Source of the DNA: Paracholeplasma morum
Lineage (GTDB): Bacteria; Bacillota_I; Bacilli_A; Acholeplasmatales; UBA5453
NCBI RefSeq assembly: GCF_016907055.1
Contig: NZ_JAFBBG010000010.1
Span: 1 to 55,014, forward strand
Reading direction: 5' to 3'
DNA: 55,014 nt
In this document: one piece after another, positions 24,678 to 33,963 of the stretch
Position numbering within the stretch: position 1 is the first letter of the stretch
Layout: every line of letters begins with the position of its first letter
Position numbers and translations under genes: made by a program
The notes under the pieces: model-generated
Database searches by the model: none
The model's input: only the letters and a program-made list of their open reading frames with translations
Told to the model about the DNA's origin: nothing

Positions 24678-26114
24678 CTATTGTTTTTTAGAATACTGTT
24701 CAATTAAGTCTTGTTTTAAATCCCAAAGCTTTCTTGAAAGGTCCACATAATATGGATGTGGTTTTTCAAAACGTTTAACTTCTGCCCATAATGTGTTGAT
24801 TTGGACTTCATAGTGGGCTTTAATCTCTTTTAGTGTTGGCTTATCATAGACAAGTTTACCTTTAATAAAGATTGGTTCTAGTAATGAAACCGCTGTAAAG
24901 TTTGAGACCATTTTCTTCTTCCATGGGAAGTTTGGATCAAATAGTAAGTATGGTTTCTTATTATCGATGATTTCATCTTCTAAGGTAACCACGTCTGCGA
25001 TAGCCATTTTCGATTCATTATCAAATAAACGGTATAGTTTCTTAGAACCTGGATTCGTCGTTTTGACAACGTTGTCTGAAAGTTTCATCTTTGGAATGAG
25101 TTTGCCATTATGGTTTAGTGCTGCAAGCTTATATACACCACCAAATACAGAATCACTTTTAGAAGTAATTAAACGTTCACCTACACCAAAAGCATCAATC
25201 GCTGCACCTTGTTCAACTAAATTACTAATTGAGTATTCATCTAGTGAGTTAGATACCGTGATTTTTGTATCTGTCAAACCTGCTTGATCAAGCATTTCTC
25301 TAGCTTTAATTGACAAATAGGCAAGGTCTCCACTGTCGATACGAATGCCTTTTAATGGATACCCATTTGGTTTTAAATAGTCTTGATATACTTTGATGGC
25401 ATTTGGAACCCCTGAATTAAGGGTCGAGTAAGTATCCACTAATAACACTGTATCATTTGGATAAGTATGTGCATAGGCTAAGAATGCTTCATATTCAGAA
25501 TCAAAGCTTTGAACATAAGAATGCGCCATTGTCCCTAATGCAGGGATGGAGAAGTCTCTGTCCGTAATCGTATTTGAACTTCCGGCTGCACCTGCAATGT
25601 AAGCGGCACGGGCACCAAAGGTTGCCGCATCATAGCCCTGTGCTCTTCTAGAACCAAACTCTAATACAGCTCTGCCTTTGGCTGCCGATACAATTCTAGA
25701 TGTTTTGGTTGCGATTAAGCTTTGATGGTTAATCGTTAGTAATAACATGGTTTCAATCAATTGGCATTCAATGATTGGCCCTCTTACAGTTAAGACTGGT
25801 TCATTAGGAAAAATTGGTGTCCCTTCTTTAACTGCATACACGTCACAAGTAAATTTAAAGTGTCTCAAGTAGTCTAAAAAGCCTTCATCAAATAAATTTC
25901 TTGATCTTAAATAAGTAATGTCTTTCTCGGTAAATGACAATTCTTGAATATACTGGATTGCTTGTTCAAGACCTGCCATAATGGCATAACCACCTTCATC
26001 TGGAACCGATCTAAAGAATAAATCAAATACTGCTTCTTCGTTTTTATTATGAGCAAAATAGCTATTTGCCATTGTTATCTCATAGAAATCAATTAACATG
26101 GATAAATTTCTCAC
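24678..26114 (-). CDS. pncB: Nicotinate phosphoribosyltransferase
   Basis: It makes nicotinate mononucleotide from nicotinate and PRPP, the entry of the NAD salvage pathway. Family motifs: FYEITMANSYF at the N-terminus, the SRRAQGYDAA segment near 155, and IRIDSGDLAYL near 265. At 478 residues it belongs to the longer Gram-positive form. I choose the GTG at 26114 because GGAGGG lies six or seven bases upstream; the longer in-frame reading lacks such a site. No de novo NAD genes are visible, consistent with salvage. Confidence 0.92.
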   Translation of the reverse strand: MRNLSMLIDFYEITMANSYFAHNKNEEAVFDLFFRSVPDEGGYAIMAGLEQAIQYIQELSFTEKDITYLRSRNLFDEGFLDYLRHFKFTCDVYAVKEGTPIFPNEPVLTVRGPIIECQLIETMLLLTINHQSLIATKTSRIVSAAKGRAVLEFGSRRAQGYDAATFGARAAYIAGAAGSSNTITDRDFSIPALGTMAHSYVQSFDSEYEAFLAYAHTYPNDTVLLVDTYSTLNSGVPNAIKVYQDYLKPNGYPLKGIRIDSGDLAYLSIKAREMLDQAGLTDTKITVSNSLDEYSISNLVEQGAAIDAFGVGERLITSKSDSVFGGVYKLAALNHNGKLIPKMKLSDNVVKTTNPGSKKLYRLFDNESKMAIADVVTLEDEIIDNKKPYLLFDPNFPWKKKMVSNFTAVSLLEPIFIKGKLVYDKPTLKEIKAHYEVQINTLWAEVKRFEKPHPYYVDLSRKLWDLKQDLIEQYSKKQ

Positions 26115-26146
26115 TGTATCCCTCCGCTTTAGGTCTATTATATCAA

Positions 26147-26181
26147 AAAACACTTCTTTCGTACGAAAAAAGTGTTTTCAT
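26147..26181 (-). terminator. Terminator of DsbA/FrnE gene
   Basis: On the minus strand AAAACACTT and AAGTGTTTT arms with nearly complete pairing to a two-base centre (TTTCG/CGAAA), followed by TTTTTT. A -10-like TATAAT for pncB follows immediately. Confidence 0.75.
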
Positions 26182-26873
26182 TATTTGCGATTACAGTTGT
26201 CACCAACACAATATTCTGTCTTGGAGTGATTCTTTGGTCTTTCCTCATAATATAGGTCTTCAAGCATCTCTAAAAATACATAAGTAGGTTGCGCTCCAGG
26301 TAGTCCGTATTTGTGATTTGCTACAAAGAAAGGAACGCCATTAACACCGATTTTTTCTGCTTCGATGATGTCTTCTTGGATTGCATCATTGTGTGCTACA
26401 GAATGATAGCATTCAATAATTCTTTCCTTAGTGAGTCCAGCTAATAAACCGTACTTAATTAATACTTCTAAGGATCCAATGTTCTCACCAAGTTCAAAAT
26501 GGGATTGATAGATTGCATTAATGAACAGAGTTTGTTGATCTTGACCGTGAATTTCTTTTAGTATCTTATGTGCAAAAAGGGTAGTTGTTGGAATCAAATC
26601 TTCAAAATTCATTTTAATCCCATCTTCAAAGGCCATTTGTGCCAGTCTGTTTTGAATACTAGTTGCTTCTTCTACACTAATGTCTTTGTGCCTTGCTAAT
26701 ACCTCTGCGCTTGATTGAGTTTCTTCTGCCGTGATATAAGGTTGTAATAGATAGCTTTTATAAGAAATGGTAACATGAGAATCTTTTTTTAGTTTTTTAA
26801 GGGCATCTTCAAAGCGTTTCTTTCCGATGTAACAAAAAGGACAGCTGAAGTCTAGCCAAATATCGATATGCAT
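26181..26873 (-). CDS. DsbA-family oxidoreductase (FrnE type)
   Basis: This thioredoxin-fold protein with an all-alpha insertion belongs to the DsbA/FrnE/2-hydroxychromene-2-carboxylate isomerase superfamily. The active site is CPFC (Cys11, Cys14) at the start of the first helix. The cis-proline motif is NGVPFF near 182, and GLPGAQP follows as in FrnE. No signal peptide, so it acts in the cytoplasm. The C-terminus adds a second pair, CVGDNC, just before the stop; whether it is redox-active is not known. RBS TAGGAGGT gives a confident start. Confidence 0.88.
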   Translation of the reverse strand: MHIDIWLDFSCPFCYIGKKRFEDALKKLKKDSHVTISYKSYLLQPYITAEETQSSAEVLARHKDISVEEATSIQNRLAQMAFEDGIKMNFEDLIPTTTLFAHKILKEIHGQDQQTLFINAIYQSHFELGENIGSLEVLIKYGLLAGLTKERIIECYHSVAHNDAIQEDIIEAEKIGVNGVPFFVANHKYGLPGAQPTYVFLEMLEDLYYEERPKNHSKTEYCVGDNCNRK

Positions 26874-26971
26874 AATTACCTCCTATATTAATTATAGTGA
26901 ATCCAAACATAAAAGACAAAAGATTTACCCTACAAGCGCCATTTAGGTTATAATTAGACTAGGTGATTATA

Positions 26972-28483
26972 GTGGAAAAATTAATACGCTTCTTAACACA
27001 TAGAATAACCATTGTTGGTATTTTAATCCTTATACAACTATTTGTGTTTGGATATTTAGTATTATCCGCATCTAGATATGCAAAACCTGTGCTTTACACG
27101 TTAGAAGTTCTAAGTTACGTGGTTGTTTTTTTTGTCATAATCTCAGATGAATCTCCAAATTATAAAATAGGTTGGATCATCCCAATATTGGTTGCGCCAA
27201 TATTTGGTGGGTTCTTCTACATTCTCTTTAAACAGCATAAACTCTCAAGAAAAGTTCGAAGTCTATTCATTAAGATTGACTCTGTAAGAAAAGAAATACT
27301 CCCTAATCAATCTGAACTGTTATCAATGTCAGATCCACTCATCAATAAACAAGTTGTTCATCTTCTAAATGATCACTGGCCTTTATATCAAAATACGAAA
27401 GCAACATTTATCGCTTCTGGAGATCAAAAGCTTATTCATTTATTAGACATACTAAGAAAAGCTGAACACTATATTTTTATGGAGTATTTCATTGTCAATA
27501 CTGGACAAGTATGGAATGACATCTATGAAGTGCTTAAAGAAAAGACGAAACTAGGTGTGAAGGTTGTCTTAATCTATGATGATTTTGGTAGTTCCCTTAA
27601 TCTTCCCAATCGTTTTGATAGAGACTTGAGAAAGCATAATATAGATGTCATTAAATTCAATCCGATGAAACCTAGACTTAACCTGATGATGAATTACCGT
27701 GACCACAGAAAAATAGTCGTGGTTGATGGCAAATATGGGCTTACTGGTGGCATGAACATTGCGGATGAATATATGAATCTAAAAGAACGATTCGGTCATT
27801 GGCAAGATGCAGCAATATTGCTCGAAGGTGAAGCAGTTCACACTCTAACTCAAATATTCTTACAAACTTATCGAATATACCAAAAAAATGTGGATTTTAG
27901 TCTATATCAAACCAAACATTCTGTTCTTGATAATGGCTATGTAATCGCATTTGCTGATTCTCCTTTAGATAAAAACCCTATTACAAAACATACATACATG
28001 CAAATGATTCAGTTTGCCAAAAAGCAAATCATCATCACAACACCCTATTTCATTATTGACCAAGAACTACAGACAGCGCTGAAACTGGCTGCATTATCTG
28101 GTGTTAGAGTCGATATAATTGTTCCAGGCATTCCTGATAAAAAGTATGTTGCTGTTGTTTCCGAACACTATTATCAACTGTTAATCGGATTACCAAATGT
28201 GTATATCCATAAATATAAAAAAGGATTCATCCATTCCAAAATCTTGTATGTTGATGATGAGGTCGCAGTTATCGGAACGACCAACTTTGACTTTAGAAGC
28301 TTATACTTACACTTTGAAAACTCTGTGTGGCTATACAAATCAGATGCACTCATCGATATGAAACAGTACCTTGTTGAGTCCATGAAAGCCTCTGTACTCT
28401 TAACCCAAAGTGATTTAAACAAACGAGGCGTAATCTACAGACTATACCAAATGGTTTTAGTTGCCTTCTCTCACTTACTATAA
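26972..28483 (+). CDS. cls: Cardiolipin synthase
   Basis: It condenses two phosphatidylglycerols to cardiolipin plus glycerol at the membrane. Two N-terminal membrane helices are followed by two phospholipase-D domains. Each has its HKD motif, HRKIVVVD near 244 and HSKILYVD near 420, both intact and followed by the conserved GG or TTN. The start is taken as GTG at 26972, where AGGTGA lies five bases upstream; a GTG three codons earlier is inside that site. It fits with PgpA at 13260 in acidic phospholipid synthesis. Confidence 0.93.
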   Translation: MEKLIRFLTHRITIVGILILIQLFVFGYLVLSASRYAKPVLYTLEVLSYVVVFFVIISDESPNYKIGWIIPILVAPIFGGFFYILFKQHKLSRKVRSLFIKIDSVRKEILPNQSELLSMSDPLINKQVVHLLNDHWPLYQNTKATFIASGDQKLIHLLDILRKAEHYIFMEYFIVNTGQVWNDIYEVLKEKTKLGVKVVLIYDDFGSSLNLPNRFDRDLRKHNIDVIKFNPMKPRLNLMMNYRDHRKIVVVDGKYGLTGGMNIADEYMNLKERFGHWQDAAILLEGEAVHTLTQIFLQTYRIYQKNVDFSLYQTKHSVLDNGYVIAFADSPLDKNPITKHTYMQMIQFAKKQIIITTPYFIIDQELQTALKLAALSGVRVDIIVPGIPDKKYVAVVSEHYYQLLIGLPNVYIHKYKKGFIHSKILYVDDEVAVIGTTNFDFRSLYLHFENSVWLYKSDALIDMKQYLVESMKASVLLTQSDLNKRGVIYRLYQMVLVAFSHLL

Positions 28484-28489
28484 CAAAAG

Positions 28490-28524
28490 CCTCCTGTAAT
28501 GGCTCATTACAGGAGGTTTTTTAT
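28490..28524. terminator. Bidirectional terminator between cls and the SGNH hydrolase gene
   Basis: CCTCCTGTAAT (28490-28500) and ATTACAGGAGG (28506-28516) pair perfectly, with T after and A before. Confidence 0.85.
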
Positions 28525-29207
28525 TAGAAATTGCGATTGGTTGTTTTATCTAAATGAGACTTGAATGTTTCATAAATCAAACCTTGACCCTTTTCGTTTA
28601 GATGCATACCATCTAAGCAATATAAACTTTCGACATCGCCTTGTTGTTCGACGGCTTCTCTTAGAGGAATAACCTCAACCTGATAGGCATTTGCGAGTTT
28701 AAGTATCACTTCATTATAAGCTTTTTGATGTTCATAGATTTTTCTCTTTGTCCCGAGAAAACTCAAAATGCTATCTTTGTCACGATTTTCAGAGATAAAG
28801 TTATAAAATAAATTATGATCTAATGGTGGGATGCTAACCAATACAGGCGTAATACCTTGAGTTATCAAACGCTCGATTAGGCCACTTAGTTCTACTTCAA
28901 AGATATCTAGAGGTGTTTTGGTTTGATGAATCCCATATGGATTTCGACTAACTTCATCCCAATTGTAATCACAGTCATTTCCACCAATTTCTAGAATGAT
29001 TTTACTGTTGGTTTCAAGCGTGTCTTGTTCAATGATTCGTTTTGCTTTTTCAATGGTTAATCCAAACTTGGCATAATTTTCTAGTGTATATCCATGTTCA
29101 ATCAATTGATTGATTCCAGAGTTCTTTAATAACATGTGTTTCTTTTCTTTTTCATCATAGATAACACCTTTTAACAATGAATCACCAATAACTATAATTT
29201 TACTCAC
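28524..29207 (-). CDS. SGNH/GDSL-family hydrolase
   Basis: This 227-residue esterase/lipase-like enzyme has the four conserved blocks: GDS with the nucleophile Ser10 in VIGDSLLKG, the oxyanion Gly in the central region, GGNDC near 75 and DGMH (Asp-His of the triad) near 206. No signal peptide, so cytoplasmic. The start is a GTG at 29207 behind GGAG. The substrate is unknown; such enzymes often deacylate lipids, thioesters or sugars. It converges on cls. Confidence 0.88.
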   Translation of the reverse strand: MSKIIVIGDSLLKGVIYDEKEKKHMLLKNSGINQLIEHGYTLENYAKFGLTIEKAKRIIEQDTLETNSKIILEIGGNDCDYNWDEVSRNPYGIHQTKTPLDIFEVELSGLIERLITQGITPVLVSIPPLDHNLFYNFISENRDKDSILSFLGTKRKIYEHQKAYNEVILKLANAYQVEVIPLREAVEQQGDVESLYCLDGMHLNEKGQGLIYETFKSHLDKTTNRNF

Positions 29208-29318
29208 AAGCTCATCTCCTTTATATTTATATCATCTAGTTTTCAATACTAGTATACAACATAACAAAGACTATTTCAAGAGAATGATACTTTTTTATTG
29301 TTTTTTTAGTAATCATGT

Positions 29319-29324
29319 TATAAT
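29319..29324 (+). promoter_or_regulatory. -10 element of DUF1836 gene
   Basis: TATAAT 15 bases before the ATG, with a TTGTTT at 15-base spacing as a possible -35. Confidence 0.4.
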
Positions 29325-29339
29325 ATTTTTGGTGATACT

Positions 29340-29903
29340 ATGAATGAAATAAAGTCATTATTCGAATTACTCGAAATGTTTAAGACACCTAGCTACGATA
29401 AGATACCTGATATTGAGTTGTATATGGATCAAGTGTTGACCTATATCAAAAAACAACTTCCACCAGTTAAACCTCAAGATAAAGAGATTTTGACTGGTTC
29501 TATGATTAACAACTATGTTAAAGACAACGTCATTAAAAATCCTAAGGATAAAAAGTATGACAAAGATGCAATAGCTCTTCTAATCATGGTAGCGAACCTA
29601 AAGAGGGTTTTACCGATTTCTGATATCAAACAAATCTTCCAACAAAAAGATGGGTTTACAGAAAATCTATATGCAATATACCAAAAACAACTTGAAACTG
29701 TCATCAAAGACATTGAGTCTGCTGGACCATGGGTAAACCATAGCTCTGAGCTCGATTTAACAGAGATTGCATTATCACTTGCTGTGGATGCTTCTATCAA
29801 GTCGTACATCGCTCATGTGATTATTAGCGGGACAAATCCAGAACCTGTGAAAGAAAAGAAGAAAAAAGAACCTAAAGACAAAGAAAAAAACGTTCATGCC
29901 TGA
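29340..29903 (+). CDS. DUF1836 family protein, probable DNA-binding
   Basis: It matches the DUF1836 family, whose hallmark is PDIELYMDQVLTYI in the first third followed by ILTGSMINNYVKDNVI. The latter resembles the winged-helix/MerR-like recognition region, with KYDKDAIALLIMVANLK after it. Function is not established. The C-terminus is highly charged (KEKKKKEPKDKEK) and may be unstructured or bind nucleic acid. Its stop codon sits inside the shared terminator and its 3' end overlaps the opposing gene by ten bases. Confidence 0.82.
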   Translation: MNEIKSLFELLEMFKTPSYDKIPDIELYMDQVLTYIKKQLPPVKPQDKEILTGSMINNYVKDNVIKNPKDKKYDKDAIALLIMVANLKRVLPISDIKQIFQQKDGFTENLYAIYQKQLETVIKDIESAGPWVNHSSELDLTEIALSLAVDASIKSYIAHVIISGTNPEPVKEKKKKEPKDKEKNVHA

Positions 29904-29910
29904 ACGTTTT
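29887..29910. terminator. Bidirectional terminator overlapping two stop codons
   Basis: AAAACGTTCA and TGAACGTTTT arms (29887-29896, 29901-29910) around a four-base loop. Both converging genes end within it (stops at 29901-29903 and 29894-29896). Confidence 0.8.
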
Positions 29911-30979
29911 TATATTTTTCAAGGGCATTACCAATGGTGTATACCTTATATTCGCTTGTTTGACTCTTAAGCCAGTTTAGAAGTTTTCTTGCTTTTGAAT
30001 TACTTTTAGTTAAGCTAATCATATGTAGTAAATTTGACTCATAATAAGGATGATCATAGTCTTTTAAAGTCTTAATGTGTGTCGCCCTATTTTCATCTTC
30101 TTTGATGAATCTAAAAAATGCTTTTAGAAGTTCAGGCGTTGGTTGAGTTAATAACATTGGCGCTTTATTCTCAATAATAGAAGTCATTTCATAGAGTTTA
30201 TTTGCTTGTTGGAGTTTCATATAGCGAACGAACTCTTTTTTTTCTGGATCGACTTCTTTCCAATTATCAAGCATTTCAAGTAAGGATATACGCCATAATA
30301 CTCTGTTGTGACTCTCTTTTTTTATGTTTAAGTCCTTAGAATAGTTATCCTTTATCTTTTGTAGTAATCCATAATCAAAGGTGTCTAATAGTAGGGTTTC
30401 ATAAAATTGTAATGACATATTCGATAATTCACTAAAGATGATATCTTTCGATAGATGCGAATAAACTTCATTAATGATGACACTAGCTTCACTACGATAG
30501 TCATCAATTAAATCCAATGTATCTATTTTGCGGTATCTAACTTCATGCATTTTCTTGTTGAAAAAGTGTGTTTCGTAGACAATCATTTTCATACTTGTCT
30601 GATCTAAAGACATGGTTGAAAACCCGACTCCACCAGTTTGATAGGTTCGGTGGGTTGGATGACCGACAATATCATTTCTAATATACTTAAGTTCATGCAG
30701 GTTTTTGTTCATGTTGATGTTAATTGAGTATTTATGGCTCATCGTAATTCGAGTCATATCGTATAACGCGTCAATTGAGACAAACAAGTTTTGAAGTAAT
30801 CCAAAGATATTTATTAATAATTTGGGCGTATTTTTTTCGGTTAACTGGTCTAAAAAAGCATTATTGATGTGTTCGGATTGCTTCAGTGCCTGTATACAAG
30901 CGATCAGTTTGTAGTAATTTTGAGTGTCTTTCTCAAACCCATTCATCGATTTGATTTTATCGAGTAGTTCAATGCTCAC
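29894..30979 (-). CDS. Protein with HEPN-like Rx5H motif, operon partner of a degenerate GGDEF/EAL protein
   Basis: I do not recognise a named family. The sequence is almost wholly helical. A segment of two helices (about residues 50-110) ends in KYIRNDIVGHP, with Arg101 and His107 matching the Rx4-6H catalytic pattern of HEPN ribonucleases, where the consensus often reads RNxxxH. The C-terminal 200 residues are helical, with no further motif I can name. It starts at GTG with GGAG seven bases upstream, overlapping the upstream gene's TGA (GTGA). The HEPN identity is inference from one motif; a structural scaffold is the alternative. Confidence 0.55.
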   Translation of the reverse strand: MSIELLDKIKSMNGFEKDTQNYYKLIACIQALKQSEHINNAFLDQLTEKNTPKLLINIFGLLQNLFVSIDALYDMTRITMSHKYSININMNKNLHELKYIRNDIVGHPTHRTYQTGGVGFSTMSLDQTSMKMIVYETHFFNKKMHEVRYRKIDTLDLIDDYRSEASVIINEVYSHLSKDIIFSELSNMSLQFYETLLLDTFDYGLLQKIKDNYSKDLNIKKESHNRVLWRISLLEMLDNWKEVDPEKKEFVRYMKLQQANKLYEMTSIIENKAPMLLTQPTPELLKAFFRFIKEDENRATHIKTLKDYDHPYYESNLLHMISLTKSNSKARKLLNWLKSQTSEYKVYTIGNALEKYKNVQA

Positions 30980-33960
30980 ACTACCACTCCTTTGATTTTA
31001 TTAATCATAGATAACTCATTCATCTTCTTTCTTGAATCCAATTGATAGATTGGTGAGTACTGCTTCAACTTATGTAAATCCTTATCTTCTAATCTGTCGA
31101 AAACCAGTCCTATGCCATGATGCTCAGCATATTCTTTTTGAGCAAATAGATAATCAAAGACTTTGCTGTCATCGAGTTTAAAACGGTCTGTCAAATGCAC
31201 AAAGTGAATGTCTTTAATCATATAATTAAATGACTCAACACCAATATGAATACCTAAATCAGACAGTTCTTTCAACCTTAGAAAATCTAGGTCAGATAGA
31301 CGGTCAGATTTAATTCTAAGCTCATATAATGTATAAGGCAAATCATGCTGTTTCAACAATCCGATGAAAAAAGGATTAAACTCTTTGGATCTAACCGTTT
31401 CTTCATCAATATCAATTGAGAGCCTAATGTACTTACCGGTTTCTTTTTCGAGTTTTTGAAGAAACTTAGCACTGGTTTTCAAAATATATCGGTCAAATCT
31501 TTCGATGATTGAGCGTTTTTTAGCAATTAGACTGTAATAGTTAGAATCCACCATTAAATTAGGAACGCAGGGATAAACTGAGTATCCAAACACTTTATTG
31601 GATTTAAGATGAATAATTGGCGAGAATTGAATTTCTAAGGACTCATTCATAATGCCCATGTTCATTTGTTCAATAATCGAGAGTTCAAAATGTTCTTCTT
31701 TGTAATCTTCAAAATCAAAATAATGATAGAACGATTTTTGGCCACGTCTTTTAGCTCTTTCCAGGGCTAGACCCAAGAAGCTATATAGTTTCTCAGATTT
31801 GGTTTCTGTTGTATTAATCGGATACCTAATGACCCCTGAATTGAAACTGAAGTGTTCATTAATGCCATCAGAATGGGCGATAAGTGCTTCGCCGTAGTCC
31901 CTCATCGCTTTTTCAACTGCTCTAACATCATTAATCGGCAATACGATTAGTAACTTGTTGTTATCAATCAGGTAAACATCTTGTTTAAAGTGGTTAAGAT
32001 GTGCTTCAATAAAGTGTTTAAAGAAACTATCGACTTTGGATAATCCATATAGGGCTTGAATGTTTTCAAGGCCATTTAACTCTGTTAATATGAAAGTTGT
32101 TTTTTGATTGGTAAAAAAAGACAATTTCTCCTCAAATGCAAATCGATTGGCCACGTTGTTCTTTTGGTCAATTAAAGCTGTTTTTAGTAAGTTATCTTCG
32201 TAGTTCTTTTGTGAGGTAATATCTTTAAACTTGCTTAGGATGATGCGTTTATTATCGACGATGATAAGCGTGGATGTTTCTTCAATATCCTTATCTTGAT
32301 ACTGATAGTTAATCGTCGATTTCCCCGTAAGGGTGGATAAGAAGTTTTTATATCGAATTTGATCTTCGCCTCGTAGTTGCTGATTAAATGCTGATATTGG
32401 CGCATACTTTGGAAAATCAAATAGTATAAGTGCTTGTTTATTAAATCGCATTAAGTCGTCTTCGACTACGCGATAGGCTGTCAAATCACTTTGATATATG
32501 GCTTTAAATAGGTCTTTTTCAAGTTCTAAAGAATGAAGAACAATATCTTTTTTGATTACGTTAAATACCAATACAGATAGCATGTTGAAGAAATCATCTT
32601 CAATAAATACATTCTTTGTTTCAGTTTGATAAAATACGATTGACCCTGTTGAATCATGATAAGTATAAAGTTGATTGATATGATCTTCATAAGGTTTTCC
32701 AGTGAGGACATCAATTGGCCATCTTACGAGGGTACGTGATTCAATGATGTCTTCCTGTCTATCAAAGGCTACATGCAAAACACTCTTAAAAAAATGTTCT
32801 TTTAACAGGGGTTTTTCATATAGTCTTCCCATTTTATAATGGTATAGTTTGTTAGGATCAACGTATATTACAGCTTCTTTAAATGGGTATTTCTTTTCAG
32901 CAATCATCAATAATTGACGTATTTTCTCTCTTAACCCTTTTATTTGATAGATTTCGATATCCTTATTTAATAGTGAACGGATGTAATCAAATGCTTCAGA
33001 CTGTTTAACTTTATTGACTTCAATGATTTTTTCTTTGATTTCTATTTTAAATGGTTCTGATTCTAATTCTTCTTTTTTAATCTGTTTAGGTTTAACAGGG
33101 GTGTCGATTTTAGGTTCTTGTTTTTTAAGAGACTTCAGTTTTTTTGAATAGTTTTCTAAGGATAATTTATCATTTTGCCTCTTATAAACATCGATTAATA
33201 ATTCATAAATCTTTTTTTGTGTTTCATAGTCTAATTGTTCAAAACGATGCTCATGTTCAACTTCGTACAAAGAAGCCTGACGATACTTATCAGAAAGAAC
33301 ATAGAGTTTTAAATAATAGTAGTCAAAGCTAGCATCCGTTTTACCTTCAAGAAGTTTTTCAAGCATTACGACATCAGCTTTTTCAACATAGATGTCTAAC
33401 TCTATTTTTTCTAGTCTAAATCTGGTTTGTGGGTCAAGTTTAGTATTTTTAAGTGAGTTAATGCTTAAAAGTGCTAAATCAAATTCATGATTGCCTATGT
33501 ACTTATCGACTTTTTCAATTAAGAAATTCGATTTAATTTCATCAGGCAACACTTCTTCTAGTGCTTGATCAATTAACTCAAAATAAGGCATATTAAGTGC
33601 TTTATGGAGCTTGATTAAGTCTAAATAATACAAATAGTGCTTAAGAATAGGCAACGTCTTTCTGCGTTGATTAATGGCTTCAATCGCATTATCATAGTCT
33701 TTCTTTTCAATATATGCATCGACGGTTTGTCTTAGTGCTTTTTCATAAAGAGGATCGTCTTGTCGGTTTTTTAAAGATGTCATAATATGCGTCAATAGTT
33801 GTATAGCAGTATCTGAGTTGCCATATTCAATCAATATATCAGCATAAAAAGATTCTACTAAGAGAATCTCATTTAAGTCGTGTGTTTCGGCTAGAAAAGC
33901 CTCTATTTCTTTAAAACTCTCTTCAGTTTTCGGTAGTTTCAATAGGGCTTTAATGTTCAT
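30976..33960 (-). CDS. Multidomain protein with TPR-like, GAF/PAS-like and degenerate GGDEF-EAL domains
   Basis: This 994-residue cytoplasmic protein has four parts. Residues 1-265 are repeated helices resembling TPR. A charged linker follows to about 330. Residues about 335-600 are two sensor-like domains (GAF/PAS-like). Residues 605-745 are a GGDEF-like domain, where DNNKL near 665 replaces GGDEF. Residues 760-985 are an EAL-like domain where EAL reads YSV near 791, and DDFGTGYS-type DD reads ES near 910. All metal-binding motifs I can align are lost, so neither cyclase nor phosphodiesterase activity is expected. It may be a c-di-GMP-independent scaffold or a receptor. It overlaps the HEPN-like gene by four bases. 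Confidence 0.8.
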   Translation of the reverse strand: MNIKALLKLPKTEESFKEIEAFLAETHDLNEILLVESFYADILIEYGNSDTAIQLLTHIMTSLKNRQDDPLYEKALRQTVDAYIEKKDYDNAIEAINQRRKTLPILKHYLYYLDLIKLHKALNMPYFELIDQALEEVLPDEIKSNFLIEKVDKYIGNHEFDLALLSINSLKNTKLDPQTRFRLEKIELDIYVEKADVVMLEKLLEGKTDASFDYYYLKLYVLSDKYRQASLYEVEHEHRFEQLDYETQKKIYELLIDVYKRQNDKLSLENYSKKLKSLKKQEPKIDTPVKPKQIKKEELESEPFKIEIKEKIIEVNKVKQSEAFDYIRSLLNKDIEIYQIKGLREKIRQLLMIAEKKYPFKEAVIYVDPNKLYHYKMGRLYEKPLLKEHFFKSVLHVAFDRQEDIIESRTLVRWPIDVLTGKPYEDHINQLYTYHDSTGSIVFYQTETKNVFIEDDFFNMLSVLVFNVIKKDIVLHSLELEKDLFKAIYQSDLTAYRVVEDDLMRFNKQALILFDFPKYAPISAFNQQLRGEDQIRYKNFLSTLTGKSTINYQYQDKDIEETSTLIIVDNKRIILSKFKDITSQKNYEDNLLKTALIDQKNNVANRFAFEEKLSFFTNQKTTFILTELNGLENIQALYGLSKVDSFFKHFIEAHLNHFKQDVYLIDNNKLLIVLPINDVRAVEKAMRDYGEALIAHSDGINEHFSFNSGVIRYPINTTETKSEKLYSFLGLALERAKRRGQKSFYHYFDFEDYKEEHFELSIIEQMNMGIMNESLEIQFSPIIHLKSNKVFGYSVYPCVPNLMVDSNYYSLIAKKRSIIERFDRYILKTSAKFLQKLEKETGKYIRLSIDIDEETVRSKEFNPFFIGLLKQHDLPYTLYELRIKSDRLSDLDFLRLKELSDLGIHIGVESFNYMIKDIHFVHLTDRFKLDDSKVFDYLFAQKEYAEHHGIGLVFDRLEDKDLHKLKQYSPIYQLDSRKKMNELSMINKIKGVVV

Positions 33961-33963
33961 TTG

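Noticed and set aside
33144-33332. Plus-strand open frame inside the GGDEF/EAL gene
   Set aside because: Short, antisense to a clear reading frame and without a start signal.
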